Made by a program: the position numbers and the translations under genes
NCBI GenBank assembly: GCA_963702235.1
Contig: CAVPBZ010000018.1
Location: forward strand, 744,001 to 808,000
Direction: 5' to 3'
Source: PALSA-505 sp963702235
GTDB taxonomy: Bacteria; Actinomycetota; Actinomycetes; Streptosporangiales; Streptosporangiaceae
Length of the DNA stretch: 64,000 nucleotides
In this document: one piece after another, positions 62,237 through 64,000 of the stretch
Position numbering within the stretch: the first letter of the stretch is position 1
Layout of the letters: every line of letters begins with the position of its first letter
Notes under the pieces: model-generated
The model's input: only the letters and a program-made list of their open reading frames with translations
What the model was told of the DNA's origin: nothing
The model's database searches: none

Positions 62237-62545
62237 GTGGCATGTCCGGGGGAAGTCCGGGGGGAGTGAGCGCGGGCGCGAGCGATCGGCGGTTGGCGCG
62301 CGGCAGCTATGGCGGCAGCGACCACGGGCGGCACCGACGGCGGGCGGCACCGATCACGGGCGGTCAGGATTTCCAGGTAGCGGAGCGCGGCGATGAACCG
62401 GCGCCGAGCCGGCCTCTGGCCTGTCCCGTCCGGGCGGGCGGCCGGCCTGCAGGCCATCCTGAGCGCGCCTCTGCAGCGCCTGGCGCGCGGGCCAGGGAAT
62501 ATACCGGCGTGCCGTCGCTGGTTCGAACAAACTGTCGGTCGTGTG

Positions 62546-62559
62546 CGATAGTGTGTTCG
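62546..62559. promoter_or_regulatory. LexA/SOS-box-like site upstream of DUF222 gene
   Basis: CGATA-GTGT-GTTCG matches the mycobacterial CGAAC-N4-GTTCG box at 8 of 10 positions, 38 bp before the chosen start. 13E12-type genes are known members of the mycobacterial LexA regulon. Confidence 0.45.
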
Positions 62560-62597
62560 AAGAACGTTACCAGTCGGCCCGGACGGAGGTGAACGCC

Positions 62598-64000
62598 GTG
62601 CCCGCAGCAGTCCCGCGACCCGAGTCGCAGGAGGAGATCCTGGATGCCGCGCTGGCCGCGCTCACCGATGCCGACATCCCGCCCGATGAGGATGCGCGGG
62701 CAGCCCCGGATCCGGATTGCGGCCGACCGGCCGAGCTGGCTGACCTGACCACGGCAGAGCTGGACCTGCTGGCCAGGCTGGACAAGGCAGGGCGGGCCGT
62801 GGACGCGGCGGCGGCCGCCGTGGTCACCACCGGGCCGACTGTGAGTGGCCCGGAAACCGCTGACACGGCCGGGACTGCTGTGGCCGGGTCCGATGCGGCC
62901 AGGCCCGAGCCGGGCGAGTTCGCCGGGTTCGCGCAGGGTGGGGTGCTGGACCTGATGGCGCCGGGGGTGCCGCTGGCCGGGTTCGCCGATGCCGCGCACG
63001 CCCAGCTTTCCCGGGTGCCTGACAATGAGCTGGTCGGGGTGCTGGCGGCGTGGCGGCGGCAGACCTCCTGGGCGCAGGCCCGGGAGCTGGCGGTGGTCGC
63101 GGAGCTGGCCCGCCGCCGTCCCGCCGGCCGCGCCGCGCCGGCGGCGGCGGGGGAGTTCCCGGTGCAGCTGAGTGAGTTCGTCGCCGCTGAGGTGGCGCTG
63201 GCGCTGACCTTGACCCGGCACGGCGGTGAGGGTGCTGCTGGAGCTGGCGCTGGATCTGGCCGCCCGGCCCGCGACCGCCGCCGCGCTCGAGGCGGGCCGG
63301 ATTGACCTGTACAAGGTCCGGGTCATCCTGGAGGCCGTTGCCCCGCTCAGCCCCGAGCACGCGGCCAGGGTGGAGGCGGCGGTGCTGCCTGCTGCGCCGG
63401 GCCAGACCAGCGGCGAGCTGCGCCGGTCGCTGCAGCGTGCGGTGCTGAAGCTGGACCCGGAGGCGGCCCGGCGGCGGCGGGAGCAGGCGCAGAAGGACGC
63501 CCGGGTCGAATGCTGGACCGACCCGGAGGGCACCGCGACGCTGGCGGGGCGGTCGCTGCCGCCGGCCGAGGTGCTGGCCGCGGACAAGCGGCTGTGCCAG
63601 GTGGCGGCGTGGTGGAAGAAGCAGATCCGGGCCGCGTGGAAACACGCCGACCCGGGCCAGCACCTGTCCCGGCCCGGGCATGGCACCGACCTGCTGCGGG
63701 CCCGCGCCTACCTGGCGCTGCTGCTCGGCCAGCCCCTCGACGTCCCGCCGCCGACCTGCTCCCGGCCGCCGACATCCCCGGCGCCGGCGCGCCCGGCGGC
63801 CCCGCCGGGCCGGACGGTCTCGGCGGGTCGGCTGGCACCGCATCGACACCTCACGGCTCCGCAGGTCACGATCATCCCACAGGTCCGGATGGCCAGCAGG
63901 TGCCCGCCGGGCTGCGCCGGCCCGACCCGGACCCGGTCCCGGCCGGGCTGCGCCGGGGCGACCCGGTCGCCGCGCTGCCGCCGCTGGCCGGCTCGATCGC
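62598..64000 (+). pseudogene. DUF222 (13E12-type) protein, likely HNH-containing, with two frameshifts, runs off the window
   Basis: N-terminus PAAVPRPESQEEILDAAL, then FADAAHAQLSRVPDNELVGVLAAWRRQTSWAQARELAVVAELARRR and EFVAAEVALALTLT are DUF222. The protein continues in another frame as LLELALDLAARPATAAALEAGRIDLYKVRVI up to YLALLLGQPLDVPP, then in the first frame again as DLLPAADIPGAG. One extra G near 63229-63231 and one missing base near 63745-63753 compensate. An HNH domain would follow beyond the window. GTG 62598 has GGAGG 8 nt upstream. DUF222/HNH genes occur in many copies per genome, so assembly error is plausible. Confidence 0.75.

Larger units (their letters stand above)
62142..62597. 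other. 456-bp region between sigma factor and DUF222 gene
   Basis: No plausible gene. It holds the terminator at 62202-62236, a pair of 13-bp direct repeats CGGGCGGCACCGA (62325-62337, 62341-62353), a palindrome GTTCGAAC at 62521-62528, and the LexA-like box at 62546-62559. Confidence 0.6.

Overview
The window is 64 kb of very GC-rich DNA from an actinomycete. Evidence includes frequent GTG/TTG starts, several apparently leaderless promoters, a mycothiol-dependent maleylpyruvate-isomerase-type enzyme, DUF3040 and DUF6458 proteins, an Rv2578c-type radical SAM protein and a 13E12/DUF222 HNH gene. The exact taxon cannot be read from the sequence; a soil Streptosporangiales-like or related lineage is my inference. 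I see no rRNA, tRNA, CRISPR array or transposase.

Layout. 0-5.7 kb: an ECF sigma factor coupled to a VOC protein, an SDR, an RsbW-like kinase domain, small membrane, GNAT and pentapeptide proteins, and a secreted M23-like protein. 5.9-10.5 kb: a secreted beta-propeller protein and a divergent sedolisin (S53) protease. 10.6-21 kb: MarR/NmrA pair, a Tet(M)-type ribosomal protection GTPase with a possible attenuator leader, CorA, a truncated K+ channel, two DHA2-type efflux pumps, a GNAT and citrate synthase. 21.2-37.9 kb: what I read as an aminosugar-polymer (chitosan/chitin) utilisation locus. It holds a secreted exo-beta-glucosaminidase (GH2, frameshifted), a GH18 chitinase, a ROK repressor, a ROK kinase, a five-gene family-5 oligosaccharide-type ABC importer, a GH4 phospho-glycosidase and a BadF/NAGK-type kinase. 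Four copies of one palindromic operator tie these transcription units, plus a secreted protein of unknown function, into one regulon. 38-47.8 kb: small proteins, a third MFS pump, an intein-containing Rv2578c radical SAM protein, and a cysteine dioxygenase-rhodanese operon. 48-60.7 kb: menaquinone genes (menF-type isochorismate synthase, menD, menC, menB, menE) surrounding a second complete family-5 ABC importer. 60.8-64 kb: a primary-type sigma factor and a DUF222/HNH gene.

How the locus probably works. The secreted GH18 and GH2 enzymes cut chitin/chitosan. The lipoprotein and ABC importer take up the disaccharide or oligomer, a kinase (ROK or BadF) phosphorylates it, and GH4 cleaves the phosphorylated sugar in the cytoplasm. 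The ROK repressor at 27356-28660 is the natural candidate to bind the TTWGGATACTNTCCWAA boxes.

Caution. At least four genes (GH2, the maleylpyruvate-isomerase-type gene, menC, and the DUF222 gene twice) are interrupted by single-base shifts, several of them at short G or C runs. Because menC should be needed, uncorrected sequencing indels are as likely as real decay.
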